DNA from: an uncultured Pseudoxanthomonas sp.
GTDB lineage: Bacteria; Pseudomonadota; Gammaproteobacteria; Xanthomonadales; Xanthomonadaceae
DNA: 60,192 nucleotides
Direction: 5' to 3'
Assembly: GCA_937975725.1 (NCBI GenBank)
Contig: CALJUL010000036.1
Span: 1-60,192, forward strand
The notes under the pieces are model-generated. The model ran no database searches, was not told where the DNA came from, and worked only from the letters and a program-made list of their open reading frames with translations. Made by a program: the position numbers and the translations under genes. Positions 35,610-44,445 of the stretch are shown piece after piece (position 1 is the stretch's first letter; every line of letters begins with the position of its first letter).

Positions 35610-36974
35610 TCAGTAGGCGAACTCGCGGAACACGCGGTCGATGTCGCCCTGCCACTCGCCGTGGAACAGGGCCAGCTTGCGCTCGGCAGGGGTTTCGTCG
35701 GCTTCGACGATCTCCACCAGGGTGTCGAGGAAGCCGCTCTCGTCCACGCCCTTGCCGTTGCGCCGGTCGCGGCGGCGCAGGCCGGCGATGGCGATCTTCA
35801 GCGCCTCGGCGGCCAGGTCGCGCACGCGGCCACCGCGGAACGGCAGCTTCAACGCATGCCTGGGCACGCCGTCGCGCAGGGCGTGGCGTTCTTCCAGCGA
35901 GAAGTCCTTGACCAGGTCCCAGGCGGCGTCCAGCGACGCGTCGTCGTACAGCAGACCCACCCAGAACGCCGGCAGCGCGCAGATGCGGTTCCAGGGGCCG
36001 CTGTCGGCGCCGCGCATCTCCAGGAACTTCTTCATCCGCACTTCGGGGAAGGCGGTGGTCATGTGGTCGGACCAGTCGCGCAGGGTGGGAAGCGCGCCCG
36101 GCAGCACGTCCAGTTCGCCACGCAGGAACTTGCGGAACGACTTGCCGCTGGCGTCGTGGTAGATGCCGTCGCGGTAGCTGAAGTACATCGGCACGTCGAG
36201 CAGGTAGTCCACGTAGCGCTCGTAGCCGAAGCCGTCCTCGAACACGAAGTCGAGCATGCCGGTGCGGTCGGCGTCGGTATCGGTCCAGATGTGCGAGCGG
36301 TAGCTCTGGTAGCCGTTCGGCCTGCCCTCGGTGAAGGGCGAATCGGCGAATAGCGCGGTGGCGATGGGCTGCAGCGCCAGCGACACTCGGAACTTTTTCG
36401 CCATGTCCGCTTCGCTGGCGTAGTCCAGGTTGACCTGCACGGTGCAGGTGCGCGTCATCATGTCCAGGCCGAGCTGGCCGACCTTCGGCATGTACGACTT
36501 CATGATCTGGTAGCGGCCCTTGGGCATCCACGGCATCTCGTCGCGGCGCCACTTGGGCTGGAAGCCCATGCCCAGGAAGCCCAGCCGCAGTTCGTCGGCG
36601 ACCTGCTTCACCTCGTTGAGGTGGGTGCCGACTTCCACGCAGGTCTGGTGGATGGTCTCCAGCGCGGCGCCGGAGAGTTCCAGTTGGCCGGCCGGCTCCA
36701 GGGTGACAGAGGCGCCGTCCTTCGCCAGCGCGATGACCCGGCCGTCCTCCTCGATCGCCTCCCAGCCGAAGCGCACCAGCCCCTTCAGCAGCGCCTCGAT
36801 GCCGCGCTCGCCGTCGAACGCCGGCGGGCGCAGGTCGTCCAGGCGGAAGCCGAACTTCTCGTGCTCCGTGCCGATGCGCCATGCCTCGCGCGGCTTCTCA
36901 CCGGATGCGATGTACTGCACCAGTTGCGCGCGGTCGGTGATGGGCGTGTCGGCGACGTGGCTGGGGCTGGACAA
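35610..36974 (-). CDS. gshA: Glutamate-cysteine ligase, plant/alphaproteobacterial type
   Basis: A 454-residue GCS2-type ligase, the first enzyme of glutathione synthesis. It has IGTEHEKFGFR near the N-terminus, LSGAALETIHQTC, MGFQPKWRRDEMPWMPKGRY, MTRTCTVQVNLDYASEADM, and EVRMKKFLEMRGAD. A TTG at 36974 opens the conserved protein; an ATG at 37024 would add 17 residues (MAGPPRHCASP...) and lies just downstream of a TATAGT box. The choice is uncertain. It supplies the glutathione used by the nearby frmA/fghA pathway. Confidence 0.9.
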   Translation of the reverse strand: MSSPSHVADTPITDRAQLVQYIASGEKPREAWRIGTEHEKFGFRLDDLRPPAFDGERGIEALLKGLVRFGWEAIEEDGRVIALAKDGASVTLEPAGQLELSGAALETIHQTCVEVGTHLNEVKQVADELRLGFLGMGFQPKWRRDEMPWMPKGRYQIMKSYMPKVGQLGLDMMTRTCTVQVNLDYASEADMAKKFRVSLALQPIATALFADSPFTEGRPNGYQSYRSHIWTDTDADRTGMLDFVFEDGFGYERYVDYLLDVPMYFSYRDGIYHDASGKSFRKFLRGELDVLPGALPTLRDWSDHMTTAFPEVRMKKFLEMRGADSGPWNRICALPAFWVGLLYDDASLDAAWDLVKDFSLEERHALRDGVPRHALKLPFRGGRVRDLAAEALKIAIAGLRRRDRRNGKGVDESGFLDTLVEIVEADETPAERKLALFHGEWQGDIDRVFREFAY

Positions 36975-37037
36975 GGGCGGTGGCTCGCGCGTGGGGGAAG
37001 CGCAATGCCGGGGCGGGCCTGCCATTGCGAGGCCGGC

Positions 37038-37043
37038 ACTATA
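37038..37043 (-). promoter_or_regulatory. -10 box of gshA
   Basis: TATAGT on the minus strand, 13 bases before the ATG at 37024 and 63 before the TTG at 36974. Confidence 0.45.
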
Positions 37044-37150
37044 ACGTGACCGCCCGCACGCGATCATCGCCGCGCGAGCGCCGCAGCATCCCATCCATGC
37101 CGCCGATGCGACGCATCGACGCAGCCGGCGGGTTGGTCCAGACTGCTCGC

Positions 37151-37867
37151 ATGTCCCCGCACACGTCCCCGCCCGCGCCGCCGCACCCGGAACCCCACCG
37201 CACCGGCCGCGTGGGCTGGCTGCGTGCGGCGGTGCTGGGCGCCAACGACGGCATCGTCTCGATCTCGGGGCTGGTGGTGGGCGTGGCCGCCAGCGGCGCG
37301 CCGGCCTCGACCGTGCTGCTGACCGGGGTGGCCGGACTGGTGGCCGGCGCCATGTCGATGGCCGCCGGCGAATACGTGTCGGTGCAATCGCAGGCCGACA
37401 CCGAAGCCGCCGACCTGGCGGTGGAAAAGCGCGCCCTGCGCACCATGCCGGCGGACGAGCTGGAGGAGCTGGCCCGGATCTACGTGCACCGCGGCCTGTC
37501 GCCGGGCCTGGCCCGCCAGGTGGCCGAGGAACTGACCGCGCACGACGCGCTGGCGGCGCACGCCCGCGACGAACTGGGCATCACCGAGGCCCTACGTGCC
37601 CGCCCGGTGCAGGCGGCGCTGGCTTCGGCGGCCGCGTTCACCGCCGGCGCCCTGCTGCCCATCGCCACCACCCTGCTGGCGCCGGAGGACCGGGTGGTCC
37701 ACGTCACCACCCTCGCCACCCTGGCGGGACTGCTGCTGTCCGGCGGCATGGCGGCTCGCGCCGGCGGCGCGCCGGTCTGGCGCGGCGCGCTGCGGGTGGG
37801 CTTCTGGGGCGCGCTGGCGATGGCCGCCGCGGCCGCGGTGGGCAGGCTGTTCGGCACCGCGGCCTGA
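37151..37867 (+). CDS. VIT1/CCC1-family iron/manganese transporter
   Basis: A 238-residue membrane protein with ANDGIVSISGLVVGVAASG and GAMSMAAGEYVSVQSQADTE, both typical of the VIT family (DUF125). Three further helices are at the C-terminus. These proteins move Fe(II) or Mn(II) out of the cytoplasm. The ATG at 37151 starts a short Pro-rich leader. Convergent with engB, 18 bases apart. Confidence 0.9.
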   Translation: MSPHTSPPAPPHPEPHRTGRVGWLRAAVLGANDGIVSISGLVVGVAASGAPASTVLLTGVAGLVAGAMSMAAGEYVSVQSQADTEAADLAVEKRALRTMPADELEELARIYVHRGLSPGLARQVAEELTAHDALAAHARDELGITEALRARPVQAALASAAAFTAGALLPIATTLLAPEDRVVHVTTLATLAGLLLSGGMAARAGGAPVWRGALRVGFWGALAMAAAAAVGRLFGTAA

Positions 37868-37885
37868 CCCGGCCGCGGCGGCGGT

Positions 37886-38491
37886 TCAGGCCGCCAGTCC
37901 CAGCCAGCCGGCCACCACGGCGCGCGCTTCCTCCACGCCCTGCCTGGATTCGGCGGAGAACGCCTGCACGCCGACAGTGTCGCCGAAGGCCGAGAACAGC
38001 TCCTTCTTCACCGCCTGCACCGCCTGCGCCTGCTGGCCGCGGCCCAGCTTGTCGGCCTTGGTCAGCAAGGCGTGCGCGGGCAGGCCGCGCTGCACCGCGT
38101 AGCCCAGCATCTGCCGGTCGTAGTCCTTGAGTGGGTGGCGGATGTCCATGACCACCACCAGCCCCTTGAGCGCCTGGCGGGTGCGGAAGTACTGGTCGAT
38201 GAAGGCCTGCCAGTGCGCCTGCAGCTCCTGCGGCACCTTGGCGTAGCCGTAGCCGGGCAGGTCCACCAGGTAGCGCTCGGGCTGGACCTGGAAGAACACC
38301 AGTTGCTGGGTGCGGCCGGGCGTCTTGGACACCCGGGCCAGGGCGTTGCGGTGGGTCAGGGCGTTCAGCGCACTGGACTTGCCGGCGTTGGAGCGGCCGG
38401 CGAAGGCCACTTCCACCCCGCCGTCGGCGGGCAACTGGCGGGCGGTGTGGGCCGAAAGCAGGTATTGGGCGGAGTTGAGCGGGTTCGACAT
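37886..38491 (-). CDS. engB: Ribosome biogenesis GTP-binding protein EngB/YihA
   Basis: A 201-residue GTPase: AGRSNAGKSSALN (G1, about 31-43), TPGRTQ (G2), VDLPGYGYA (G3), LLTKADKL (G4), AFSAES (G5). It acts in 50S subunit assembly and is normally essential. It is divergent from the cytochrome c4 gene. Confidence 0.95.
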   Translation of the reverse strand: MSNPLNSAQYLLSAHTARQLPADGGVEVAFAGRSNAGKSSALNALTHRNALARVSKTPGRTQQLVFFQVQPERYLVDLPGYGYAKVPQELQAHWQAFIDQYFRTRQALKGLVVVMDIRHPLKDYDRQMLGYAVQRGLPAHALLTKADKLGRGQQAQAVQAVKKELFSAFGDTVGVQAFSAESRQGVEEARAVVAGWLGLAA

Positions 38492-38618
38492 GCGGCCAAG
38501 GATCGCATGGGCGGGGCGCCGGGCGCGGCTGAATTGACCGCAACCGGCGCCCGCGACGATAATTCGCGGGTTTCGCGGCCGCGTCCGGGCCGCTTTCACC
38601 AGGTTTCGGAGCTTTAGC

Positions 38619-39404
38619 ATGCGCCACGCTCGCGTCATGGGATTTGCCGGTCTGGCCGTACTGGCCGTCGGCGCGGTCGCCTTTGCACAGACCACGGCCG
38701 TGCCCGTGCCGGACAACGCGCCGGTGGAAACGGCCCCGCTGGAAATCGACCTGGCCAAGACCGCCTGGGGCGACGCCAAGACCGGCCAGACCAAGGCCGC
38801 CTCCTGCGCCGCCTGCCACGGTGCCGACGGCAACCCTAGTGACCCGCAGTACCCGCGCCTGGCCGGCCAGAGCGAGCGCTACATCGCCCGCCAGCTTGCC
38901 GCCTTCGCCTCCGGCGAGCGCACCGGCGGCATGGCCGCGGTGATGGTGCCGTTCGCGCAGACGCTGAGCGCACAGGACATGCGCGACGTGGGCGCCTACT
39001 TCGCCACCCAGAAGTCCGGCGCCGGCCTGGCCGACGACAGCGTGGTGGCCGACGGCCCGTACAAGGGCATGAAGTTCTACGAGATCGGCCAGCAGCTCTA
39101 CCGGGCCGGCGATGCCCAGCGCGGCGTGCCCGCCTGCATGGCCTGCCACGGCCCGACCGGCGCCGGCAACCCCGGCCCGGCCTATCCGCACATCGGCGGC
39201 CAGATGCAGGACTACACCGTGCGCCGCCTGCAGGAATACAAGGCCGGCGGCCCGACCACGCTGAAGGACCCCAGCCTGCACAACATCATGGTGCAGGTCG
39301 CCGCGCCGCTGACCGAGCAGGAGATCCAGGCCCTGGCCAGCTACCTGCAGGGCCTGCACGACCGCGCCGACGACGTCGCCGCGGCCAAGGCCGGCGGCAA
39401 GTAA
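38619..39404 (+). CDS. Di-haem cytochrome c4
   Basis: A 261-residue periplasmic protein with a signal peptide (about 1-23, ending AFA). Two c-type haem sites are present: Cys63-AA-Cys66-His67 and Cys173-MA-Cys176-His177, with downstream Met regions (MAAVMVPFAQ, MVQVAAPLTEQE). It passes electrons to terminal oxidases. A strong terminator follows. This location next to engB and dsbA is usual in Xanthomonadaceae. Confidence 0.93.
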   Translation: MRHARVMGFAGLAVLAVGAVAFAQTTAVPVPDNAPVETAPLEIDLAKTAWGDAKTGQTKAASCAACHGADGNPSDPQYPRLAGQSERYIARQLAAFASGERTGGMAAVMVPFAQTLSAQDMRDVGAYFATQKSGAGLADDSVVADGPYKGMKFYEIGQQLYRAGDAQRGVPACMACHGPTGAGNPGPAYPHIGGQMQDYTVRRLQEYKAGGPTTLKDPSLHNIMVQVAAPLTEQEIQALASYLQGLHDRADDVAAAKAGGK

Positions 39405-39459
39405 TCCCGCGGGCTTCCGGCGCCGGCAGGCGCCCGGAAGCGCCAGCTTCTGTTCATCG

Positions 39460-39491
39460 CGCCGGCCCCACCATGGCCGGCGTTTTTCTTT
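39460..39491 (+). terminator. Rho-independent terminator after cytochrome c4
   Basis: Stem CGCCGGCC, loop CCACCAT, stem GGCCGGCG, then TTTTTCTTT. It separates the cytochrome gene from the dsbA genes. Confidence 0.92.
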
Positions 39492-39535
39492 CCACGCCTG
39501 CGATGCCGGAACCCCGGCCACGGAGACCCGACGCC

Positions 39536-40186
39536 ATGCCCGCGCGACTGCTGCCTCTGCTGATCACCCTGCTCGCCCTGCTGCCGGCCGTCGCGCTGGC
39601 GGCGCCGCCGCCGGCCCCGGAGCCGATGGAAGGCCGGGATTACGAGGTGATCGCCGACGGCAAGCCGTTCGCGCCGCTGGCCGGCAAGGTCGAGGTGGTG
39701 GAGGTGTTCGGCTACACCTGCGTCCACTGCGCCCACTTCGAGCCCACCCTGGCGGCGTGGAAGAAGAAGCTGCCGCGCGACGTGCGCTTCACCCCGGTGC
39801 CGGCCGCGTTCGGCGGCTACTGGATCCCCTACGCGCGCGCCTTCTACGCTGCGCAGCAACTGGGCGTGCAGGAGCGCACCCACCAGGCGGTGTTCGACGC
39901 CCTGCACAGGATCGGCAGCCTGCCCATCCAGAACGCCTCGGCCGACGAGATCGCCGACTTCTACGCCAGCCAGGGCGTGGACCGCGCCAGGTTCACGGCC
40001 GCCCTGCGCGGCCCCGAGGTGGACGCGCGCGTGGCGCAGGCGCGCGAATGGGTGCAGGCCGCCGGCGTGGACGGCACGCCCGCGCTCATCGTCAACGGCA
40101 AGTACCGCGTGATCGGCGGCCGCGACTACGACGAACGCCTGCGGATCGTCGACCGCCTGATCGCCCGCGAACGCGCGCGCAAGTGA
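39536..40186 (+). CDS. dsbA: Periplasmic thiol:disulfide oxidoreductase DsbA (first of two)
   Basis: A 216-residue protein with a signal peptide (about 1-22). It has a thioredoxin/DsbA fold with active site Cys62-Val-His-Cys65 (canonical CPHC has Pro) and cis-Pro in VDGTPALIVNGKY. The ATG at 39536 is chosen because the earlier in-frame ATG lies inside the preceding terminator. A second DsbA follows after about 110 bases. Confidence 0.92.
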   Translation: MPARLLPLLITLLALLPAVALAAPPPAPEPMEGRDYEVIADGKPFAPLAGKVEVVEVFGYTCVHCAHFEPTLAAWKKKLPRDVRFTPVPAAFGGYWIPYARAFYAAQQLGVQERTHQAVFDALHRIGSLPIQNASADEIADFYASQGVDRARFTAALRGPEVDARVAQAREWVQAAGVDGTPALIVNGKYRVIGGRDYDERLRIVDRLIARERARK

Positions 40187-40295
40187 CGATCCCGTCATGG
40201 CGGCCCCCGCCGGCGCCATGCAGAATGCGAACGTGCAGAATGCGAAACAGCGCGCCCCCGGGCGCCCCCTTTTCCGATCCGCTGGAGCCCGAGTC

Positions 40296-41135
40296 ATGAA
40301 ATCCCGCCTCGTCCTGATGCTGTCCCTGCTGTTGCCGGTGCTCGCCGCCTGCGGCCCGACGCCGCCCGCCGACACCACCGCGCCCGCGGAAACGCCCGCC
40401 GCCACGGCACCCGCCGAAGCGACCGCGCCTTCGGCCGGCGACAGCACCGCGCCCGCCACCGAACCGGCCGCCGACGCCGCCGGCACCGATGCCGCCCCGG
40501 CCGAAGGCCAGCCCGCCCAGGCCGCCAACACCAACCCGGTGCTGCCGCCGCAGGGGCCCGCCCCGGTCGCCGGCAAGGACTACGTGGAGATCACCAACGG
40601 CCAGCCCTACGCGCCGCTCAACGGCCAGATCGAAGTGGTGGAGGTGTTCGGCTACGTCTGCCCGGCCTGCGCGCGCTTCGCGCCCGAGGTCTCCGGCTGG
40701 AAGCAGCGCCAGCCCGCCGACGTGCGCGTGAGCTACGTGCCGGTGGTGTTCGACAGCGCATGGGCGCCCTACGCCAAGGCGTTCTACGCGGCCGAGGCCA
40801 AGGGCCTGGTCGACCGCACCCACGACGCCATGTTCAGCGCCATCCACCTGCAGAACAAACTGCCGGGCGAAGGCAAGCCGCCGGCGGAAGCGGAGCAGAT
40901 CGCCGCCTGGTACGCCGGCTACGGCGTGGACGCCAAGGAATTCGCCGCGCTGATGAACAGCTTCAGCACCAACGCCAAGATCGGCCGCGGCATGCAGTTC
41001 GCGCAGCGCAGCGGCGTGCAGGGCACGCCGACCATCATCGTCAACGGCAAGTACCGGGTGACCGGCGGCCAGACCTACGCCGACGTGCTGCGCATCGCCG
41101 ACCACCTGATCGCGATGGAGCGCGCGAAGCGCTGA
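40296..41135 (+). CDS. DsbA-family lipoprotein (second of two)
   Basis: A 279-residue protein. The lipobox LAAC (Cys19) is followed by an 80-residue Pro/Ala/Thr-rich linker, then a DsbA domain with Cys122-Pro-Ala-Cys125 and cis-Pro in VQGTPTIIVNGKY. The long linker would let a membrane-tethered oxidoreductase reach through the periplasm. The two DsbA domains are clearly related, so they probably arose by duplication, but they differ in active-site dipeptide and anchoring. Confidence 0.9.
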   Translation: MKSRLVLMLSLLLPVLAACGPTPPADTTAPAETPAATAPAEATAPSAGDSTAPATEPAADAAGTDAAPAEGQPAQAANTNPVLPPQGPAPVAGKDYVEITNGQPYAPLNGQIEVVEVFGYVCPACARFAPEVSGWKQRQPADVRVSYVPVVFDSAWAPYAKAFYAAEAKGLVDRTHDAMFSAIHLQNKLPGEGKPPAEAEQIAAWYAGYGVDAKEFAALMNSFSTNAKIGRGMQFAQRSGVQGTPTIIVNGKYRVTGGQTYADVLRIADHLIAMERAKR

Positions 41136-41929
41136 ACACCGCCCAGGCCCCCGCCGTCCTCGACGCCGCGTCCGGCACGCGGCGCCTGCGCCTGCTCAGC
41201 GCCAACATCCAGGCCGGCTCCAGCACCCGCCGCTACAGCGACTACGTGACCCGGAGCTGGTCGCACGCGCTGCCGGCGGGCAACAAGCGCGGCAGCCTGG
41301 ACGCCATCGCGCAACTGGCCGGCCTGCACGACATCGTCGGCCTGCAGGAGGCCGACCCCGGCAGCCTGCGCTCGGGCTTCACCAACCAGACCCACTACCT
41401 GGCCGAGCGCGCGGGCTTCGACTACTGGACGCACCAGCCCAACCGCAACGTCGCGCGCGTGGCCGGCAGCGCCAACGGCCTGCTGAGCCGGCTGGAGCCG
41501 GTGGAAGTCAGCGACCACTCCCTGCCCGGCCGCATCAGCGGCCGCGGCGTGCTGCTGGCCCGCTTCGGCGACGGCAGCCTGGGCCTGACCGTGGCCATCG
41601 CCCACCTGTCGCTGGGCGCCAACTCGCGCCGCTCGCAACTGGCCTTCATCGGCGAACTGCTGGCCGACCATCCGCACGCGGTGCTGATGGGCGACTTCAA
41701 CTGCGTGCCAGACACGCCTGAAATGGACCTGCTGTACAAGCGCACCCGCCTGCGCCCGCCGGCCAGTTGCGTGCCCACCTTCCCGAGCTGGCGCCCGCAG
41801 CGCGCCATCGACCACATCCTGGTCAGCGAAAATCTCCGCGCCGAACCCGCCCGCGCCCTGCCCGCCGCCAACTCCGACCACCTGGCGCTGGCGATGGACG
41901 TGGACGTGCCCGCCGAAGCGCTGCGCTAG
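41132..41929 (+). CDS. Endonuclease/exonuclease/phosphatase family protein
   Basis: About 265 residues. EEP motifs are LLSANIQAGSS, VGLQEADPG (metal Glu), VAIAHLSLG, LMGDFNCVPDTPEM, and the terminal SDHLALAMDV (catalytic Asp-His). No ATG, GTG or TTG in frame lies between the conserved domain and the upstream gene. The best candidate is the CTG at 41132, whose last bases overlap the dsbA stop (CTGA). Its own TAG stop overlaps the stop of the opposite EAL gene within CTAG. Nucleic acid versus phosphodiester lipid substrate is open. Confidence 0.8.
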   Translation: MNTAQAPAVLDAASGTRRLRLLSANIQAGSSTRRYSDYVTRSWSHALPAGNKRGSLDAIAQLAGLHDIVGLQEADPGSLRSGFTNQTHYLAERAGFDYWTHQPNRNVARVAGSANGLLSRLEPVEVSDHSLPGRISGRGVLLARFGDGSLGLTVAIAHLSLGANSRRSQLAFIGELLADHPHAVLMGDFNCVPDTPEMDLLYKRTRLRPPASCVPTFPSWRPQRAIDHILVSENLRAEPARALPAANSDHLALAMDVDVPAEALR

Positions 41930-43359
41930 GCCCCAGCGCGCGCAGCCGATTCCGTCACCAGGCCGGCGATCTCCTGCTCGAACCGGGCCGCCGCCACCGC
42001 GCGGCCGAACAGGTGGCCCTGGAACAGACCGCACCCCTGCTGCCTCAGCAGCGCCGCCTGCTCGGCCTGCTCGACGCCTTCGGCCACCACCTCGATGCCC
42101 AGGTCGCGGCCGAGCTGCAGCATGTTGCGGGTGATCGTGGCCGCGTGCGCGTCGCGCGCGATCTCGGCGGTGAACGCACGGTCGATCTTCAGTTCGCCGA
42201 ACGGCATCTGCCGCAGGTAGGACAGTGAGGAATAGCCCATGCCGAAGTCGTCCAGCGACAGGCGCACACCGGCCGCGTGCAGCGCGCGCATCTTCGCCGC
42301 GGCATCCTCCACGTCGCGCAGCAGCATGCTCTCGGTCAGTTCCAAGGTGAGCTGGCGCGCGTCCGCGCCGGAACGCGCCAGCGCGTCCAGCACCTGCTCG
42401 ACGAAATCCGGCTGCCGCAATTGCAGCGCGCTCACGTTCACCGACAACCGCAGGTGGCGGAGCGAAGGACTGTCCTGCCACGCCCTCAGGCGCTGGCAGG
42501 CCGCCGCCAGCGCCCACTGCCCCAGCGGCAGGATGAAGCCGGTCTCCTCGGCGGCCTGGATGAAACCGGCCGGCGCCACCAGCCCGCGCGCCGGGTCGCG
42601 CCAGCGCAGCAAGGCTTCGGCGCCGACGACGCGGCCGCCCGCATCGACCTGCGGCTGGTAGAAGAGTTCGAAGCGCCGGTTGGACAGCGCGTCGCGCAGG
42701 CCGCGGTGCAGGATGCGGTGCTCGTCGATGTCGCTCTCCGCCAGCCGCAGCACGACCAGCAGGCTGAGCGCCACCGTCGCCAGGTTGACCCAGATGGCGG
42801 TGCTGCGGATGCCGTCCGCGATCGCGTGCCGGTGCGGCACGCCGGCCGGCGTGGCCGCGAACCAGACGAACGCGGACAGCAGCACGGCCATGGCGCCGTA
42901 GCGCAGCCAGGGCTTCTCGCCGCGCAGCAAGTAGTGCACGCACGCCGCTTCCACCAGCAGGAACAGATGGGTGGTGCGCGGGACCGCGGCGGTCGGCGCA
43001 TCCAGCACCAGCGCGAACACGCACACGAACAGGAACAGGCCGGTGAACGCCAGCCAGGACGCCAGCCGCGTCCGGCCGCAACGCGTCGTCGCGATCAGCG
43101 ACAGGCCCAGCACTGCCAGGGCCAGCTCCACAGCGGCCGCGGCCCAGGCTTCGCGCCAGGCGAAGAAGGCGCTCCAGGCCAGGCCCAGCACCAGCATGAT
43201 CGCGCCCACCGCCAGCAGCATGCGCAGGATCCGCCGGCCGCGCCGCACTTCCGGCGCCTCGCCCAACTCCGGCCCGCGATGGGCCTCCACGGTTGCTTCC
43301 CCCACGCAGCCATCCTCTTGCGTCGTTCCTTCGTTCCCGCCTGCATGCCGGCGTGCCAT
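41926..43359 (-). CDS. Membrane-bound EAL-domain cyclic-di-GMP phosphodiesterase
   Basis: A 477-residue protein. About six hydrophobic helices lie at 45-215 (a MASE-like sensor of unknown class), then an EAL domain without a GGDEF domain. Catalytic signatures are intact: GAEALLRW, LSVNVSALQL, LELTESML, LDDFGMGYSSL, ELKIDRAF, VAEGVE and CGLFQGHLF. It should hydrolyse c-di-GMP in response to a membrane or envelope signal. The start is uncertain; the ATG at 43359 has no clear ribosome site. The 43360-43586 gap holds nothing recognised. Confidence 0.85.
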   Translation of the reverse strand: MARRHAGGNEGTTQEDGCVGEATVEAHRGPELGEAPEVRRGRRILRMLLAVGAIMLVLGLAWSAFFAWREAWAAAAVELALAVLGLSLIATTRCGRTRLASWLAFTGLFLFVCVFALVLDAPTAAVPRTTHLFLLVEAACVHYLLRGEKPWLRYGAMAVLLSAFVWFAATPAGVPHRHAIADGIRSTAIWVNLATVALSLLVVLRLAESDIDEHRILHRGLRDALSNRRFELFYQPQVDAGGRVVGAEALLRWRDPARGLVAPAGFIQAAEETGFILPLGQWALAAACQRLRAWQDSPSLRHLRLSVNVSALQLRQPDFVEQVLDALARSGADARQLTLELTESMLLRDVEDAAAKMRALHAAGVRLSLDDFGMGYSSLSYLRQMPFGELKIDRAFTAEIARDAHAATITRNMLQLGRDLGIEVVAEGVEQAEQAALLRQQGCGLFQGHLFGRAVAAARFEQEIAGLVTESAARAGA

Positions 43360-43586
43360 AGCGGCGAGTCGGCAGGCATGCCGCCGGCAACACCGCGGTG
43401 CATCAGCGACAGGCCCGTGCCGTCATCTCACCTGCACGGGCCGCACCGTCCCGGCAGCGGGACGTGCGTTGGATTCAACGGAAACCGTCGTCCGTCCTCA
43501 AACCGCGGCCAAGAGTAACCGCAGGCCCTGCCGATGCCCATGTATCCACGCGCGGTAAACGCATTTATGCGACCGGCGGGCGAAGT

Positions 43587-44375
43587 TCACGCACTGGCGG
43601 CAATGGCGATCGCCACCGCGACCATGAAGAACGCGAACACACGCTTGAGCGCCTTGCCGCCGAGATGATGCGCCAGCCGCGTGCCGTAGGGCGCGGCCAG
43701 CACCGAGGCGACGGCGACGCCGATGGCCGCCGGCAGGTAGATGTAGCCGACCGCATGCGAAGGCAGCGCGCCGGGCGGCGCGTGCAGCGCATAACCCAGC
43801 GCGCTGGCCAGGCCGATGGCCACGCCGCACGCGCTGGACGTGCCCACCGCGCGCACCGGCTTCACGCCGCGCCACACCAGCAGCGGCACGGTCATGCTGC
43901 CACCGCCGATGCCGACCACCGACGACACCGCGCCGATGCCGGTGCCCGCCGCGCTCATCCAGAGCCCGCGCGGCGCGGCCACGTCACGGCCTTCCGGATG
44001 CGCGCCGCCGCCGAACGCCATCTGTGCGCCCGCCAGCAGGCAGTAGCCGGCGACGATCCAGCGCAGCACGCGGTCGTCCAGGTGCACCGCCAGCCCGCTG
44101 CCCAGCCATCCGCCCAGCAGCAGTCCCGGCACCATCCACGCCACCGTCGGCCACAGCACGCTGCCGCGGAGATGGTGCGCGCGCGCCGACGAGGCCGCGG
44201 TGAGCACGATGCTCGCCAGCGAACTGGCCAGCGCGGCGTGCATCGCCGCTTCCTTCGGCACACCGTGCAACGGCAGCAGCCAGGCCAGGGCGCCCACCAG
44301 CACCAGGCCGCCGCCGATGCCCAGCAGGCCCGCCAGGATCCCGGCCACGATGCCGAGCAGGGGGAACATCCACAT
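43587..44375 (-). CDS. TauE/SafE-family membrane exporter
   Basis: A 262-residue protein of about eight helices with the duplicated LLGIGGGLVLVGALAWLL and VVGIGGGSMTVPLLVW motifs typical of TauE/SafE (DUF81) anion exporters. The substrate (sulfite, sulfoacetate or similar) is not predictable. A GAGGAG site precedes the start. It is divergent from slt, 70 bases apart. Confidence 0.88.
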   Translation of the reverse strand: MWMFPLLGIVAGILAGLLGIGGGLVLVGALAWLLPLHGVPKEAAMHAALASSLASIVLTAASSARAHHLRGSVLWPTVAWMVPGLLLGGWLGSGLAVHLDDRVLRWIVAGYCLLAGAQMAFGGGAHPEGRDVAAPRGLWMSAAGTGIGAVSSVVGIGGGSMTVPLLVWRGVKPVRAVGTSSACGVAIGLASALGYALHAPPGALPSHAVGYIYLPAAIGVAVASVLAAPYGTRLAHHLGGKALKRVFAFFMVAVAIAIAASA

Positions 44376-44433
44376 GCCGTCCAATGCAATCGCTCCTCGC
44401 CGATGGTCTACGGAGACGTTCAGCCGGCATGGG

Positions 44434-44439
44434 TATAGT
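44434..44439 (+). promoter_or_regulatory. -10 box of slt, leaderless arrangement
   Basis: TATAGT followed by six bases and then the ATG at 44446, so transcription is expected to start at or beside the ATG. No ribosome site precedes the gene. Confidence 0.5.
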
Positions 44440-44445
44440 CCGGGC

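Noticed and set aside
39473..39535. Upstream ATG extending the first dsbA by 21 residues
   Set aside because: It lies within the terminator of the preceding gene and would precede a complete signal peptide.
43560..43571. CGCATTTATGCG palindrome upstream of the EAL gene and downstream of the TauE gene
   Set aside because: It is short, has no T tract and no second copy was found, so no function can be supported.
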